From NCBI GenBank assembly GCA_018105865.1, contig CM030835.1:2280816-2344815 (forward strand): 64,000 nt of DNA, read 5' to 3'. Made by a program: the position numbers and the translations under genes. Of the stretch, positions 12,658-25,708 are shown piece after piece (within the stretch, counting starts at the first letter, position 1; each line of letters starts with the position of its first letter). The stretch is from Metaphire vulgaris (lineage: Eukaryota; Annelida; Clitellata; Crassiclitellata; Megascolecidae). Under the pieces are notes generated by a model. It had not been told where the DNA came from. It searched no databases and saw nothing but the letters and a program-made list of their open reading frames with translations.

Positions 12658-13044
12658 AATCGATAGCTATTCCACCCGCTGCTGCTGTTGCTGCTGGTGC
12701 AGTTGTCGATAGATAGATGGATTTCATCTTTCCGTGGCACTCTCGCGTAACAGCGGTCGGTCGGCACTGAGTTGGCGCGAATGGAAGGCGATTTCCGAGG
12801 CTAGATAGATCAGCCTATTCGTCGTATAATAAGCTGGACGGTGATTATTATCTTAAGTCCCGCTTATCTAATCTCGTCTAGAAAAGACGATGGATTTAGA
12901 CGCATTCGTCGTCGGTGGATCGTCAGTCAGAAAGGTAGGAAGCGATCGGCCCATCCTAGAAAAGACATTCGCCTTTCCTTTGTACGGCACTTGTTGATCG
13001 CTATAGAGATTCGATTTCGACACCGGCGAGTCTTTTAAATGCAG

Positions 13045-13555
13045 CAGTGGCGTAGCGAGGGGCGGGGCGTGGGAGGCAACCTCCCTCGGGCGGCGCCGAG
13101 GTGGGGGTGGGGAAGGAAAGGGCGCCAAAATCGCGGTTTGGGTTAGTAAAATAGATGTGTGGCGCGACCTGTTTTTGCTCGTCAGCGGTAGCCATGACGA
13201 CCCGAGGCGTAGAACCGGTGGGCGGTAAAGGCGCAAAGCACTACTTGTTTTTTCCTCCCGACTACAAATTGAATGACTTTGTGAAAATTTTGAGATTCAT
13301 TATCATTCATTCAATCAATCAATCAATCAACTTCTATAGCGCCACTATCATAATGCCCAGGGCCTAAGACGAAAGCGCGCCTTGTGCATGACACTGTCTC
13401 TAGACGTGACGTCAAGTCATTTGACGATCAGCAGACGTCACTGAGAACAAACGCCTGTGTCATAACCGTCACGTCATGTCGTGAGCGCGTGACTTCATTT
13501 AGGTCGTTCGTTGTCTCACTTTGGGTATAGTCCGGAAATCCTGGCTACGCCACTG
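13045..13555. mobile_element. hAT-like element, CAGTGGCGTAGC ends
   Basis: It starts CAGTGGCGTAGCGAGG and ends CTGGCTACGCCACTG, about 510 bases apart. No target duplication is visible, so it may be two nested or recombined copies. A reverse retroposon end (CAATCAATCAATCAACTTCT, then 'ATAGCGCCACT') lies inside at 13312-13345. Confidence 0.5.
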
Positions 13556-14231
13556 TTTATGGCTTATCAGGATTAATTGGTTTCGTGTTGACGAATTTTG
13601 ACGTAAAAGACAGAGCGGGTCGATCCTGATAAGGCTGCTGCTGCTGCTGCTGCTGCTGATGCAGATAATTCGAGTGTAAGTCAATCCTGAGATAATTGCC
13701 ATGACAACCAGAAGATCTATTGGAAAGAAATGGGGCTGAAAAAATAAAAATACGACTTCTTATTGGGCGGCGACTGGGGAAATTCATGACGTCATCTGGT
13801 GACGTAATCCACTGCAATCGACAAACTATGATAACGGCGTTCTGCTGTTATTCCACGTCATATTCTAAGTCTTCAGAATTAGATTAGAAACAGTCTTTTT
13901 GCACGGCTTATAGTAAGCTGTTTTCGTTGCCCGGACGTAACGCAGTATTGTCTATTAATAATTAATTATTGAAGCTGCAGTTATTTTAATAAAGAAAAAT
14001 CCTTATTGACAAAATCTTGACTCTATCTGCAAGTCATGATCCGTTTTAGTGGACTAATATCGTACGATTTCGACCGTTTGTAGTTATAAATGTATGCTGG
14101 ATTTCTTGGCGAAGCATGACTCGACGTTTTTTGTTGCTTTTCCAATAATTTCTTACATTTCGGATTACTAATAATTATAGAAAACAAACGAAAGATGCAT
14201 GGCGAAATTTGATAATGCGCTACAGTAATTA

Positions 14232-14232
<1 letters not shown>

Positions 14233-14292
<60 letters not shown>
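14233..14292. repeat. (ATT)n microsatellite
   Basis: A perfect ATT run of about 60 bases. Confidence 0.9.
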
Positions 14293-14385
14293 CGTTGTAA
14301 TATGTCGTGCTGATGCTGTCCGGTGTAAAATTGTGGCATCGTTTTGAGCCAGACGTTGCGGAGGGCGGAGGGGAGGGAGCTGTGC

Positions 14386-14467
14386 TTAACCTCTTAACTG
14401 GGGATCCCGGGTGTATCCGTCCATTTTACATTGAGTTACAGTTAAATACACGTGGTTAAGGGGTTAA
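14386..14467. mobile_element. piggyBac-like MITE copy 1
   Basis: TTAA-bounded unit: TTAACCTCTTAACTGGGG at the left, CACGTGGTTAAGGGGTTAA at the right, with 'GGGATCCCGG' and 'ATTTTACATTGAGTTACAG' inside. TTAA duplication plus ends beginning CC and ending GG is the piggyBac pattern. Six copies are found in this window. Confidence 0.75.
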
Positions 14468-14494
14468 CAGGAAAAAATACAGAATCCTCGATGG

Positions 14495-14830
14495 CAGTGG
14501 CGGTTCCACCATGCATGTTGATGATTGGGGATGCACCCCCCCCCCCCCTCCCCACCGGGCTTCCGGATGACCTTCTTTGGCTTGCCAACCTATTTTCCGG
14601 CGAGTTTTTTTAATTAGTGAAAAATACTGCGAATTGCCTTCATTTTTGCTTGTCTGGCTTATTTTGGGAAAGTTTATTAACATTCAGTGGACAAAACACT
14701 AACAAAGATCTTTTTATCTCTCTTTTTTCCTCTATTGTCTTTTTCTTTTTCTTCTTCCCTATGCATCCCCCACCAACTTCCTATAGATTTTTCCATCCCT
14801 CCCCGCCAAGAATTCCTGGAACCGCCACTG
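14495..14830. mobile_element. hAT-like element, CAGTGGCGGTTCCA ends
   Basis: It starts CAGTGGCGGTTCCACC and ends TGGAACCGCCACTG. Flanks CTCGATGG and TTCGATGG match at 7 of 8 positions. The interior includes 'GATGACCTTCTTTGGCTTG', a variant of the shared core. The 3' half (CCACCAACTTCCTAT) recurs at 40078-40137. Confidence 0.8.
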
Positions 14831-15078
14831 TTCGATGGTATTGTTTTTCTCTCTCTCTGCTTTATGGCGCTTCTTTCTCCGTATCTTTAGAAGCCAGAGA
14901 CAGAGCAATGACCCTTTCGGAGAAGGAGACAATACTCGATCGGGCTTCGTTAAGAAGCCGTTTTGGTCGGCACGAGAGAGTCTGGAGTCACCCCCCCCCC
15001 CTACCCCCAGCAGTGCTCTCGATCCGACTGTAGAGGCATCTGCTGCGGCTGCTGCACTGCCATTTCGAGCCAGACGCT

Positions 15079-15159
15079 TTAACCCCTTAACCGTGTATTT
15101 AACTGTAACTCAATGTAAAATGGACGGATATATCCGGGCTCCCCAGTTAAAGGGTTAAT
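15079..15159. mobile_element. piggyBac-like MITE copy 2 (inverse)
   Basis: Inverse orientation of copy 1: TTAACCCCTTAACCGTG, then 'GTAAAATGGACGGATATATC' and 'CCCCAGTTAAAGGGTTAA'. Confidence 0.75.
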
Positions 15160-15350
15160 AATGAAGTCAGATTCGTATCGCTTAGTTCTCTGGCCAAACG
15201 ACGGAGACCATTCAACCAATAATTATTGTTAGCGAGCGGATCATTCCGTCGAAACGGAACGTATTGGCATTACTAGCGAAACAAAGGAGTATTTTGGATG
15301 AATTTATAGGACTTGTTATATGGAGATTGTCCAGGAAGCCTCTGCTGGAT

Positions 15351-15634
15351 CAGTGGCGTAGCCAGGATTTCCGGAAGGGGAGGGGTTGGTTTTGATCGTA
15401 GACAACTTCGAAAAATCTTGACAAGCAAAAAGTGTCATCCTCATCTTTCCTTTTTGTATTTTTTCCTTTGCAGCGCTTAGCAAAAATTTTCGTCACCTTA
15501 ACCAGCGCGGAAATTTTGACCCAACAAAAAACCGCGTCCGAAAATAAAAATTTTATGGAAACACATCAAAAGAATTTTTTCCTCGGCAGCCAACGGGATT
15601 AACCCCCAGACCCGCCGCCTTGGCTACGCCACTG
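15351..15634. mobile_element. hAT-like element, CAGTGGCGTAGC ends
   Basis: It starts CAGTGGCGTAGCCAGG and ends TTGGCTACGCCACTG. The interior contains 'TTGACAAGCAAAAAGTGTCA', the inverse of the shared core. Flanks match only weakly (5 of 8). Confidence 0.7.
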
Positions 15635-17371
15635 CTCTGGACAGCGTAAGCCTGTCTACCGATGGGCCAGGTGTTGTTATGAAGCGGTCGAGAAGAAGAA
15701 AAGCATCTGCTTGAAGCTGCAAACGGTTTGCGATGTTTCTTGGAAGTCGTCGGTGAAATTATGTTTTCCGTGAACGTTGAATCCACGAGATAATATATAA
15801 AGCACTTTGCCTCCGATGGCCATTATAGCCGCCGTCGCCGTCGCCGCCGCCGCAGCAGCAGCAGAGTTAAAGGAGCAAGTATAGTCATATACCTCTGTAC
15901 TCGTCATTAGCCCATTCGCTTTTTCTCCTTCCGCTTGCCTATAATTTTGCCGTCAATTTGACTTCAAAGCCGCGGAAGCGTATGGCCTATAAGTCACCTT
16001 GGTCTTTAACCGTCTTTACTCTCTCTGTCTCTCTTTCTCTCGCTGTCTGTCTCTCTATCTACCTCTGCCTAGTTCTTTTCCTGTCACACGCGGTCGCATA
16101 ATACCGCTTCTCAACCCAAATTAAGATTAGGGTTCATATAGCATTTCATTGTGGATAAGACCAAACTGATTTTTAAAAGAGGATTTCGAATGCCTTTTAA
16201 TATGGCAGGTTTCCTGTTCTTCGCGTAGCCTCTCTGTTATCCGTGAAAAAAGAATCGCTTCTTACGCATGGATTTTCCCATCACCAGCCTCTGCGTTACG
16301 ATTTTTCGCTGACAGAAAACGTGCAGGAGGCCTTCGTTTTAAAAACAGGGCAGAGGGTAATCGCACAACTCCTACCCCCCCAATATTTTCTGCCTCCAGT
16401 GGCTAAGCAAATTTTTCTTACAAACACTGGGATCCTCCTCAACCAACGCCGAAAGATAACCCCCCACACACACACACACACACACTTAATGGCAAATCTA
16501 AGTGATTTTACAACAAAGTTTACAAGTTCTGGACAGTGTTCGTTGACTGTAATCTAAATCAGTCAATCAGAACAATTTTGTCATGCCCTCTTTGCTAAGG
16601 CTGACACAAAGATAAATTTAGCAAAAACTTTTGCCCGTACTAACCATGGAAATGGCACTTTACCATAGAATCACAGCGTGACTGAACAGCTTATTAGTCT
16701 AAACTTTTGACAGTTGTATTTATACTAATTAACAACGGCTATAATTTGTACATGTATAGTAAAAATGAAATGTACATATGCATAGATTAGTAGAAAAGCC
16801 AACCTGTTAATACCACATGACGACATCGAATGCATAAATGAGTTCATTCCGGGAAAGCTCGTGCACCGACTGAACTTACAATCGATAAAGCTGATCCTCA
16901 ACGGCTGTATCAGTAGCCACTTCGTATCTTCTGTGTCGTGAATTCTTTATATTTATTTCAAAACAGCTAGCTGAATTTCGATAATTTTTGAAAATCTGCT
17001 GCATTTTAACTGAAGTACTTTCAAGATTTCTCGCAGTGTCACGCACGGCGCTGATCTGAACATTGAACACGTTACAATTTCAACATCAGTGAAAATTTTG
17101 GCCGTCATTTTAATTTCTTCTGGCGATAGAAATTTCAATTCAGGATACACAACATAGTTGGTTTCTCATCATTTTTGTAGACAATAACGTCACGAATGCT
17201 TCTCATGAGTCATGAGAATGCGTTGCTTTCTTTCCAATATTATCCCTCTCTTAGCATATACAGTATACACCGTAGGCCTGTATCTCTTAGTACTGTATTT
17301 GTTCTGCTGTTTTGAACGGTTGAAGTTAACCCTACTTCTTTTCTGCAGCGAAAAGTTGGATTATATCCATC

Positions 17372-17530
17372 GCAAGGATATTTTGACACCCCCTAACACT
17401 CCAAACACCCCAATCTGAGACCAACACGCCCCCCAACATCCCACCCCAATCTGAGAGCCGGATGACCTTTTTGTGCTTGTCAGACTTTTTCAGCAGGGCA
17501 CCCCCAGAAAATGCCAGCACCCTCCCCCAA
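17372..17530. repeat. C-rich dispersed repeat (inverse of 9990-10145)
   Basis: It has 'ACACCCCCTAACACTCC', 'CACCCCAATCTGAGA' twice, and 'GATGACCTTTTTGTGCTTGT'. The ends are unclear. Confidence 0.5.
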
Positions 17531-17661
17531 TTGATAATTTATATACATAAACCCGATCCATCGTCAATACTGTATTGTAGATTGACAAGCCTGACGAACA
17601 GCGATTTCTATTTTAGACTGAATTATTACGAATTCTGACTGGAAAATAAATAGTTTTATGT

Positions 17662-17741
17662 TTAACCCCTTAACTGTGTATTTAATTGTAACTCAGTGTA
17701 AAATGGACGGATATATCCGGGATCCCCAGTTAAGGGGTTAA
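17662..17741. mobile_element. piggyBac-like MITE copy 3 (inverse)
   Basis: TTAACCCCTTAACTGTG at the left and 'CCCCAGTTAAGGGGTTAA' at the right, with the same interior as the other copies. Confidence 0.8.
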
Positions 17742-18282
17742 AATCAAGCAAATAAACGCCGTGATCAGAACCTTATGGGAACAACAGAACGGCATTAGAA
17801 AAACACTTCTAAAAGTGAGTTTTACTGTAGGCGAGTATAACATACGACGACGTGGGAAAGACAGACCAGAAACAGCCGAAATCAAGGAAGAAAGATCAAC
17901 ACACTTATGCTCCAACAAAGCCTTCTGGCAATGGACAAGACGATTGCTTTTACAGTATACAGAGAGAGAGAGAAAAGAGGGAAATACTGTAATTTCCAAA
18001 GATACGCTAGGGGAAGGGCAGTGAGTTATTTCCTTTTCCAAATTACAGTCTTTTCGAGTCGACGATGACGTAAGCGTTGACTTCATGACATTAGAGAACG
18101 CATTACTTGAAATTAAGTTCGTTTGAATTTTCGATTTTTCCAACTTTGTTTCAAGTTTGAATCGTTCTTCGTTCTTCTCATGTCCTAAGAAAAGCAGACT
18201 CTAATTATTTAACAGCATCGAATAGCCTATTTCAGGGTTGAATTTTTGCTGCGGTGACCATATTTCTGCATCAGGTGTCAAT

Positions 18283-18451
18283 CAGGGGCGTAGCCAGGAA
18301 TTTGATTGGGACGGCGGGGTTATAAATCTTTAAAAAATTCAAAATTCTTAAAAACACAATAAAAACTTTAAGGTAGACTGATTTTTTTTTTTGGGGGTTA
18401 TATATGCCGATATATCCGCTCCCCCCCGTCGCCTCACTTACGCCACGCCTG
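18283..18451. mobile_element. hAT-like MITE, CAGGGGCGTAGC ends
   Basis: It starts CAGGGGCGTAGCCAGG and ends TTACGCCACGCCTG. Flanks GTGTCAAT and GTGTGAAC match at 6 of 8 positions. It shares 'AAAACTTTAAGGTAGACTGA' with the copies at 7.5, 8.4 and, in part, 43.5 kb. Confidence 0.75.
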
Positions 18452-18760
18452 GTGTGAACACTGAAAGCGATCGGGGCACCACTGTGCCATCGATAATTAT
18501 CAATGCATGCATTATACACTCACTACATAGCGTGACCATGTGACTATTATATCGCCATCGCTCTGAATAAACTAATCAGTCGACTTCTATGGCGCCACTG
18601 TTTCTAATCGTTAGTAATCTGGTCGTCTCGGATCGGATCGGTTCGCCCAGTGCGATCGAATATGGAGGAATCTGTGTGGCGTTCGAGTAGCAACAACGGA
18701 CACAGAGGAAATAGGGCGTTTTAATTAATTTAGAAGCTTTACTCGATCTCTCTGTGTTTC

Positions 18761-18762
<2 letters not shown>

Positions 18763-18816
<54 letters not shown>
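18763..18816. repeat. (CT)n microsatellite
   Basis: A CT run of about 50 bases; a shorter CT run follows at 18870-18888. Confidence 0.9.
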
Positions 18817-18817
<1 letters not shown>

Positions 18818-18901
18818 AGCTATTATTGGCTGCCTTCCGTGTCACTGCATTGACGTTCCGTTATCCTCTCATCCTCTCTCTCTCTCTCTGGCAGGTGTAG
18901 T

Positions 18902-19092
18902 CAGTGGCGGCTCCACCGGGGGGCGCAGGGGGGCCCGTGCCCCTATTGAGTGCCTGGCCCCTCAGTGACTCCCCCAGTTGGGACCCAATACTTAATGCTC
19001 CATACATTAAACAACGAATGGTTGGCCCCCCATGATTAGAAGTTGCCACCCCAACGGCCCTCCCGACTTGCCAAATCCTGGAGCCGCCACTG
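18902..19092. mobile_element. hAT-like element, CAGTGGCGGCTCCA ends, exact 8-bp duplication
   Basis: It starts CAGTGGCGGCTCCACC and ends TGGAGCCGCCACTG, flanked on both sides by GGTGTAGT. No coding. Confidence 0.85.
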
Positions 19093-19737
19093 GGTGTAGT
19101 AGGTTTACTCGTCCCAGCGTGAGCCAGTACTATCATCAGTATCAGTATCTCCTTCGCCGCATCTACAAAATCGATGACCCGACTGCCACGTTCTTCGCCG
19201 AAGTCTATGCAGATGTGGCGCGGGAGAGAAACGGGAACTGTTCTCGAAGGTCCGAAGATAGCGATTCGGAAAGTTGTCGTGTGACCGGTCAAGAACTTCC
19301 ACGAATTAATTATCGATCTATTGACTTCTATTCGTTTGAAAGCGCTCAGACCCGTTTGTCAACGGACTTAGTCGCGCGCGATTCTGTTTACAGTGTCACG
19401 GGACTTTCCCGGAATTTAAGGTCGCCTAAATGAGACGGTAGACAATCATTGATTCTCTTCCTGTATCCCTGCCTATTAAGCGAACTAAGCAAGTCGTCGG
19501 CGAATTTCCACTGAATTCCGAAACGACCAGAAGGTATCCGTGTTCGACTTTGGAGTGGCCCATTGTTCAGTTTTACCGTAGGCCTACTTGAAAAGAGTCT
19601 ACAGCTTTGCATCGAATGTGTTCAAAATCCGGCTTAACAGACCACCGCGGTCGCATGCTGAAACCTTCCCTGCCATTTTGACCAAGGAAGCGGCGAGACT
19701 TTGAATTGTCAACCGACTATAGGCCTACTGATCTAGA

Positions 19738-19890
19738 CTAAAAACCCATCTCTTTGAATTGGCATATCCTCCACAGCTCCGCCTCACTTTCTCACTGACT
19801 GGTTCCTGGAATGACCCGGTCTTTTTCTGATGATTTTAATTACCATCGATTAATAACTCTAGAATATTAGAAATGGTGCTATAAAAGTGC
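19738..19890 (+). mobile_element. Retroposon 3' end leading into a giant ATT array
   Basis: 'CCCATCTCTTTGAATTGGC', then 'CACTGACTGGTTCCTGGAAT' and 'ATGGTGCTATAAAAGTGC' match the copies at 10.6 and 50.1 kb. Its ATT tail opens the 800-base array that follows. Confidence 0.6.
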
Positions 19891-20691
<801 letters not shown>

Positions 20692-21031
20692 CGTTGTATC
20701 TCGTGTCGCTGAAATCAGTAACAGATTTTCAGTCGAGAACTTGAATTTTTCTGGCGTATTTTTCTGGCGTCGTAACCCGTTTTCTTCCAGGAAACATGGA
20801 GGACTGGAGAAAGAACAGGACTAAGACCCAGACACATTGCTAGTAGACGCTGAGAGCGACATCGGTTGCTCGAGTTTTATTAACGAACTAAACGCTATGG
20901 AAAATTACATCGGAAATGGCGACGATAAAATTCTAGAATAATTTATAAAAGACAAGACATGTGAAGAGATCGTTGAAATGAAACAACGGAACATGTTTGT
21001 CAGACTCTGCATGCGTTTTATTTCTCTTTTT

Positions 21032-21062
<31 letters not shown>

Positions 21063-21394
21063 GTTGTCTGTCGGTGTTATTTATGGTCGTTTATTAGCGT
21101 CTCTGTTTTGGTCCTCCCAAATGGTCTCATACTGAGGTGCATGCGTTGACTGCCATCGTCTGCTTCGTGTCTGTTCATCGTCTGTCGCAGGCGTTGACTG
21201 CCAATCGATCACCGCGAGAAACATTGTAGGCGAAAATTCAACTGCACTAAATAATCCGTCTGCCGTCTGCATTCGCGGCGACGACCAAAGAGGCAGGTAT
21301 AAAATTTCTCAGCAGCAGCAGTCGTCTACCGAAGCAGATCGTTCTACCGACAAAAGACAGGTTGCTCTCCATGCCGTGACAAAATAGAAAGAGA

Positions 21395-21398
21395 GATT

Positions 21399-21475
<77 letters not shown>
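21395..21475. repeat. (GA)n microsatellite
   Basis: About 80 bases of GA with one interruption; a CAA/CGA triplet run follows at 21580-21630. Confidence 0.9.
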
Positions 21476-21478
<3 letters not shown>

Positions 21479-21906
21479 TACGACGTGCACGCCTAATAAA
21501 AGAATAATGATTGAAATCTTCTCATAGACTGGAAAAAACGGATCAAAGCAATCGACGGTAAATAGAAACCGCAGTGACAACAACAACAACAACAACGACA
21601 ACGACGACAACAACAACAACAACAACAACCGCGTCTAAACAACCGCGGCGTCATCATGATTATGCATTACGGCTGCTTAAAGTGCTTAGAATGGAAATTG
21701 TCGAGTTCTTCAGTGGTAGTATTAAATTTTTTCCGACACGCTGTGGGGGTGGGGGTGGGGGTGGGGGGGGACAGTGGCGCTAAAGCACCCGACTATTTGG
21801 CAAATCGAACGCGGGTCATACACCCAAGCACTGCTCGCACTAGGCCTACTGCTAAAACTGGAAACAGATGTAGGTTTTGATTCTTCATCATACGCACTTG
21901 CTTTGC

Positions 21907-21908
<2 letters not shown>

Positions 21909-21953
<45 letters not shown>

Positions 21954-21983
21954 ACATCGTCACCACCATCACCACCACCATCA

Positions 21984-22015
<32 letters not shown>

Positions 22016-22018
22016 GAT
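21909..22018. repeat. (ATC)n microsatellite
   Basis: Two ATC runs separated by CACCA steps. The open frames (Ser, Met or Asp runs) are not genes. Confidence 0.9.
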
Positions 22019-22044
22019 CGTATTCATCATGATCGTCTTCATCA

Positions 22045-23404
22045 CAGGGACGTAGCTAGGCATGGGCTTGGCGGGCTCCCGCGAAACCTGAAGCTAGCCC
22101 CGTTAAATGAATTGAAGTCCAAATAGCGTTGCGGGCTCAAACGTTTGTTTGCTCACGAGAATTTTACCTTTGATATTGAAAATCCCATAAACACCTTTGC
22201 TGAACGAATGGATAGTCCTTCTGCAGGCCAATGTCAAACAGGGTATCAATTTTATAATATTTATGTGGTATATAAAACCTGTGAAACCTTAGCTATCTTA
22301 AGACCCTCTTATCTCTCGATCGACTTTGTAGTCATTTGACAGAGAATAGATTTCTGGAAGATTTTGTATAGTGTCGATTGACATAGCTCATCAGTTTTCG
22401 TGGCATTTCGAACGCTCTAGAATAAAATTGAGACAGAATATATTGACTATTCTAGTACGGTTTGATGCAATGAAGATGGGGACATAAGAAAATGTGGATA
22501 TAATTCGTTTCATCACTCTTCTGAATTTTTGCATATCTATATGCTGTAGGAATAGTCCTTACACAGTCCACAGTGTCAAACAGGGCATCAATTTTAAGAT
22601 ACACCATAGTACAGATATGTCAGTCGCGGTACAACATAGCACACTTCCGGTAGCGCCATTTTGGCTGCTTGCACGGGTCTGTCCGTGCTTCGGAATGTCG
22701 CCGCTCTTGGCGGATTTAACGACGTCTTGCGCTTATTTCTTTGCGCTAATCGAGCGGAGCGAATCGTCGCTTAGCCGTCGTTTTCGAAGCGGTCGGCGAT
22801 GGTCTTTGCGTCTTCTCTGCGCCGAACGCTCGGATTCACGTCGCCCGTGTCGGCGTGGTTGGACCGCCATTTTGAGCCACCAGTCACTCGACGGAGCCTA
22901 CAGGCCATAAAGGGCAAAGACTGTTCCGGTTCACGCGCGGAATTCCATCTTCAGTCGGTTCCCGTCAAGTTCGGCGATCGCAGATGACCGCCCTCAAGGA
23001 TTCGCCGCCTGATTTTCGCCACGCGGAGAATTTTTCCCAGCATCTATGCGGTCCTTCAACATCCTTTCTGCGTTTTCGCTGACTCTTCGACGGAACGTCT
23101 TCTTGCGGAAGACCGCCTTCTGAAGGGTTCACTGCCCGATTTCAACACGGCAGCGAACTCTTTTGTGCCATCTGAGCGGACTTTCCCTCAAGACAAACAA
23201 TCTTCCGTTCCATGCCGATTTGTCAGCGTTGTTGACAGCGCCTTTGACTTTGGCCTTCGCCATGCTACGGCGCTATAGAAGTTGTCCAGAACCATAACAC
23301 ATGTCGGTCTCAGATGGGGGGGGGGCTAGCCCTGGAGGGAAGGAGTTGCGCAGGGGGAATCTTGGGCTTCAGCCCCCAAACCTAAAATCCTGGCTACGTC
23401 CCTG
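22045..23404. mobile_element. 1.36-kb hAT-like element with exact 8-bp duplication
   Basis: It starts CAGGGACGTAGCTAGGC and ends CTGGCTACGTCCCTG, flanked on both sides by CTTCATCA. It is the longest element of this group here. It holds two related copies of a 'TAGTCCTT...GTCAAACAGGG' segment (about 22213-22260 and 22552-22600), the second in a GC-rich block. An open frame of 138 codons (22494-22910) shows no transposase motif, so the element looks non-autonomous. Confidence 0.8.
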
Positions 23405-24076
23405 CTTCATCATCGTCATCATCATCATCATCATCGTCGCCTTAATCATCATACGGCAAAGAAAATTGAAATGACGTCATCGATCATTAGGCCTATAAAT
23501 TTTTATGAGCATGATATTTAATTCATTCGGCAAATGACGTCATTGCACTAGAAGATGAAGAGTTTAGATTATTGGGAGGGTTGTGGAGTCATTCACTGTC
23601 GTTTGCGATTTAAATCAAAATGCGGACTTCGAACGTGATCTCATCGCCCGCCAGAGAACCGGGGCGGTTAGCTAGCGCCTTCAGTTTTTCACGGCATCGG
23701 TTGAACGAGGCCGGGCCGGGCCGGGCCGGCTTTTCCCTGACCGCCTCTCTCCTTCCAATCTGCGATTTCCGTTTTCCGTTATATAACAATAATAACGGTT
23801 ATCATTGGCAAGCGATCGGCGGAACCCGACAGAGTAGAGTGCGCTTCAATAGACGATCGGCCTTATACTCAGTTCAGTTCAGTTGACCTAAAGACAGCGA
23901 GACCAAAGACCAACGATAACAACAAGAGCTACTCACAGAAGAACAGACCGACCTCAATGGGCGCCGACTGTTGGATGATCTCCAATAGATCTCCAAGAGA
24001 CGCAGATAAGGGAACGTATTGGTTCAAATGGAGAGGAGAGCGGAAGGAAACTTGGATAAAAAGTGAGGGTCCATCC

Positions 24077-24332
24077 CAGTGGCGTAGCCAGGGGGTTGGC
24101 GGTTACCCCCTTTGGCTGCTGACGAAAACATTTTTTAAATGTGTTTCCACACTTTTTTTTTCGGACGCGGTTTTGGGGGTCAAAACCCTCCTCGGCTGCC
24201 GACCCAGAATAATTTCTAAGCGCTATAGAATATAAAGATGTAAGGTGACGACCTTTTTTGCTTGTCAAGATTTTTCGAAGTTCGTTATGATCAAAACCAA
24301 CCCCCGTTCCGGAAATCCTGGCTACGCCACTG
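24077..24332. mobile_element. hAT-like element, exact 8-bp duplication
   Basis: It starts CAGTGGCGTAGCCAGG and ends CTGGCTACGCCACTG, flanked on both sides by GTCCATCC. The interior includes 'GACCTTTTTTGCTTGTCA', the clearest example of the shared core. Confidence 0.9.
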
Positions 24333-25082
24333 GTCCATCCCCTATGCCTCCCCATTCCCTATGGTAGCCTTTCAAGAAGTGGGGGGGGGCGGCCACTCGA
24401 ACCTTAAGGCCCAATAGAAGAATACGTCTGTGGGTGTTAATCAATCTAATGAAAAACAGCAAAGGGTGAACTATAGATGTGACAGCAGGAAGGTGAATTT
24501 ATATGGCGCTGTGGCGACGTAGACCAGATTTTATGGCAGGGGGTAATCTTACTTTGGAATTTGGCGGATCGCCTGGTACGAGCCAGTCAGCGGGCAGGCC
24601 AGGAAGCCAGCCAGCCAGCCAGCATTCGTGCATTTCTGAATTTAAGAGCTAGAAGGAAGGAGACGGGAATAGAATTGGACACTTCAGCGCAGTAGAATCA
24701 GAGGAAATCTAAATAGTATCTGAAGAGCTATACTAAGGCAAATGCGATCCCCATATTTAGTTAAGAAATCGACTGCAGACTTAAATTTAAACTATAAATT
24801 ATTTTAATAGATGTTATTGCGCGCGATTTAAGCAAAAAATCAATCAGATTTTTAACTTGTTCATCAGCATTTGACATCACCAAGCAACTGACTTGACCTG
24901 ACCTCTTTGGCGTAGACTTGGATGAAAAAGTAGGGGTCCAACCCCTCTACCTTCCCCCTTTCCTCTGGTAACCTCTCAAAAAGTGGGCTAGGGGCTCGAG
25001 ACTAGAGGCCTCATAGAATTGTACGCCTAAGCCGGCTTGGGTTTGGTGCAACATCGGTTGACGCCCTAGGCATTATTACAGT

Positions 25083-25095
25083 GGCGCCATAAAAG

Positions 25096-25137
<42 letters not shown>

Positions 25138-25138
25138 A
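25083..25138 (+). mobile_element. Retroposon 3' end with (ATTG)n tail
   Basis: 'GTGGCGCCATAAAAGTTGAT' leads directly into ATTG tetranucleotides. The motif before the tail matches the end of the ATT-tailed retroposons (GGTGCTATAGAAGTGCATTA), suggesting related 3' ends with different tails. Confidence 0.5.
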
Positions 25139-25415
25139 TGAAACTTCGGAAGATGCCGTCATTAAAATGCATTGCTTGAGGCGCACTTGATCAGAAGTGC
25201 CACTGAACGCTTCTCGGCGAATGTCATTCGAGTCAGTGGCACTCTTTGGTCAGCCAGCCCATCAGCGCCTCGACATCTGCCTCGTGATTCGCACTTGACG
25301 GGTGAAGGCGTGACCACGGCATGCAAAGCGTCAAAAACGTTGACACGCGGCAGTCATGCCTGTAGGTGGTAACGGTGGTGGTGATGTGTCTGGAATTAGA
25401 GAGGTGGATGATGGG

Positions 25416-25557
25416 CAGTGGCGGTTCCAGGGGGGGACCAGACATTGGGGAGGTCATACTACTTGCCAAAATGTCACAAAAAATTGGGGAAAATTCAAAC
25501 TTTGGGGAGGGGAAATTCCCCCCCTCCCCACCCAGAGAAGACCTAGAATAAACACTG
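25416..25557. mobile_element. Mosaic hAT-like MITE
   Basis: The left end is CAGTGGCGGTTCCAG (as at 14495); the right end is CCTAGAATAAACACTG (as at 10923). The interior matches the 10923 copy. No target duplication is present. It appears to be a recombinant of two families. Confidence 0.6.
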
Positions 25558-25621
25558 GTGCCGCCATAGAAGGTTATTGATTAAAGAATTCTGGTGCTCA
25601 AAATTCTGTCCACAAATGCAC

Positions 25622-25624
<3 letters not shown>

Positions 25625-25706
<82 letters not shown>
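25625..25706. repeat. (GA)n then (TA)n microsatellite
   Basis: A GA run (about 25627-25660) is followed by a TA run (about 25668-25705). Confidence 0.9.

Positions 25707-25708
<2 letters not shown>

Noticed and set aside
17730..18143. 137-codon minus-strand ORF
   Set aside because: No recognisable domain or splice context, and it overlaps the edge of a MITE. It is most likely chance.
22494..22910. 138-codon ORF inside the large hAT-like element
   Set aside because: No transposase or other motif is seen, it spans an internal repeat, and its composition changes abruptly half-way.
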